This document shows positions 63,870 through 64,000 of a stretch of DNA of 64,000 bases, piece after piece. The translations under genes and the position numbers were made by a program. The first letter of the stretch is position 1; each line of letters opens with the position of its first letter. Source of the DNA: DASXVX01 sp036504075 (lineage in GTDB: Bacteria; Bacillota; Sulfobacillia; Symbiobacteriales; Symbiobacteriaceae); contig DASXVX010000095.1 in NCBI GenBank assembly GCA_036504075.1, forward strand, positions 18,731 through 82,730, given 5' to 3'. Under the pieces are notes generated by a model, which was not told the DNA's origin, made no database searches, and worked only from the letters and a program-made list of their open reading frames with translations.

Positions 63870-64000
63870 ATAGGGTAGGCCAGCTTCCTCACGGAAACTG
63901 GCCCCCGCCCAAACCGGACGTGCGCTATTAACGCATCCGGCTTTCTCTACTGTTGCCCCATTTCAGGGAGTGCCTGTTCAAGCGAGCAGGGAGCACAAGG
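63870..64000 (-). mobile_element. Group II intron, 3' end (domains V and VI)
   Basis: On the minus strand the 34-nt domain V sits at 63944-63911, beginning AAAGCCGGATGCG (the AGC catalytic triad) and ending CGCACGTCCGGTTT. It is followed by a domain VI-like stem with arms GGCCAG/CTGGCC and the 3' end CCTACCCTAT at about 63870. The sequence matches bacterial group II introns, probably class C. The body and any reverse transcriptase lie beyond the window's right edge. The flanking 3' exon starts ACTGACTCCGTC. Confidence 0.82.

Overview
The window is 64 kb of GC-rich chromosome from a spore-forming Firmicute, probably a Symbiobacterium-like member of the Clostridia. The evidence is the sporulation genes (ywmB, spoIID, a spoIIQ-like M23 gene, spoIIID), mbl, csaB, an S-box riboswitch on metK, and a gene order that echoes Bacillus subtilis (comFC, fliW, csrA, hpf, secA, prfB, then ftsE, ftsX, ctp, minJ; and ywmB, spoIID, spoIIQ, spoIIID, mbl).

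Layout. 0-6.7 kb: end of an acetyltransferase, pcrB, an M28 peptidase, and a peptide ABC transporter (two permeases plus lipoprotein). 6.8-20 kb: an accessory and sporulation-like island. It holds an intact cysteine-rich protein gene, a second copy of that gene cut in two, a 9,975-bp insertion between the halves, and a cell-wall amidase-like gene. 20-26.4 kb: minJ-like, ctp, EnvC-like, ftsX, ftsE, phosphoesterase. 26.7-35.2 kb: surface polysaccharide cluster (tagA, csaB, murJ, two GT4 enzymes, O-antigen ligase, DUF4330). 35.3-45.7 kb: prfB with programmed frameshift, comER, membrane and hydrolase genes, secA, hpf, csrA. 45.7-50 kb: comFC joined in frame to fliW, metK with SAM riboswitch, fabZ, and a HesB-like selenoprotein. 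50-57.3 kb: dockerin/Ig secreted protein, then a sulfur-trafficking cluster (three TusA-like and two DsrE-like proteins, LysR, YeeE/YedE). 57.3-64 kb: mbl, spoIIID, spoIIQ-like, spoIID, ywmB, a MoxR/VWA pair, and the 3' end of a group II intron.

The main discovery candidate is the split gene. On the minus strand the 5' part of a cysteine-rich gene runs from 18230 to 17716 and its 3' part from 7748 to 7575. Each part ends at a copy of ATGGTGCA. Joining them at that repeat gives one in-frame 226-residue protein whose junction region aligns without gaps to the intact neighbour at 6859-7428. The intervening DNA encodes a large serine recombinase 17 bp from one end, a small coupled ORF, and one giant 2,678-residue subtilase with 22 Ig-like repeats that stops about 43 bp from the other end. 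Both paralogous genes are preceded by the same SigK-like promoter (AC-N17-CATAnnnT). The layout resembles sporulation intervening elements such as skin and the SPbeta/spsM system, where a recombinase excises the element in the mother cell and rebuilds the gene. Excision itself is inferred, not shown.

Other points of interest are the in-frame TGA with a downstream hairpin in the HesB-like gene, the collapse of a flagellar locus that left comFC fused to fliW, a cluster of four DnaA-box-like 9-mers upstream of hpf, and the group II intron end at the right edge.
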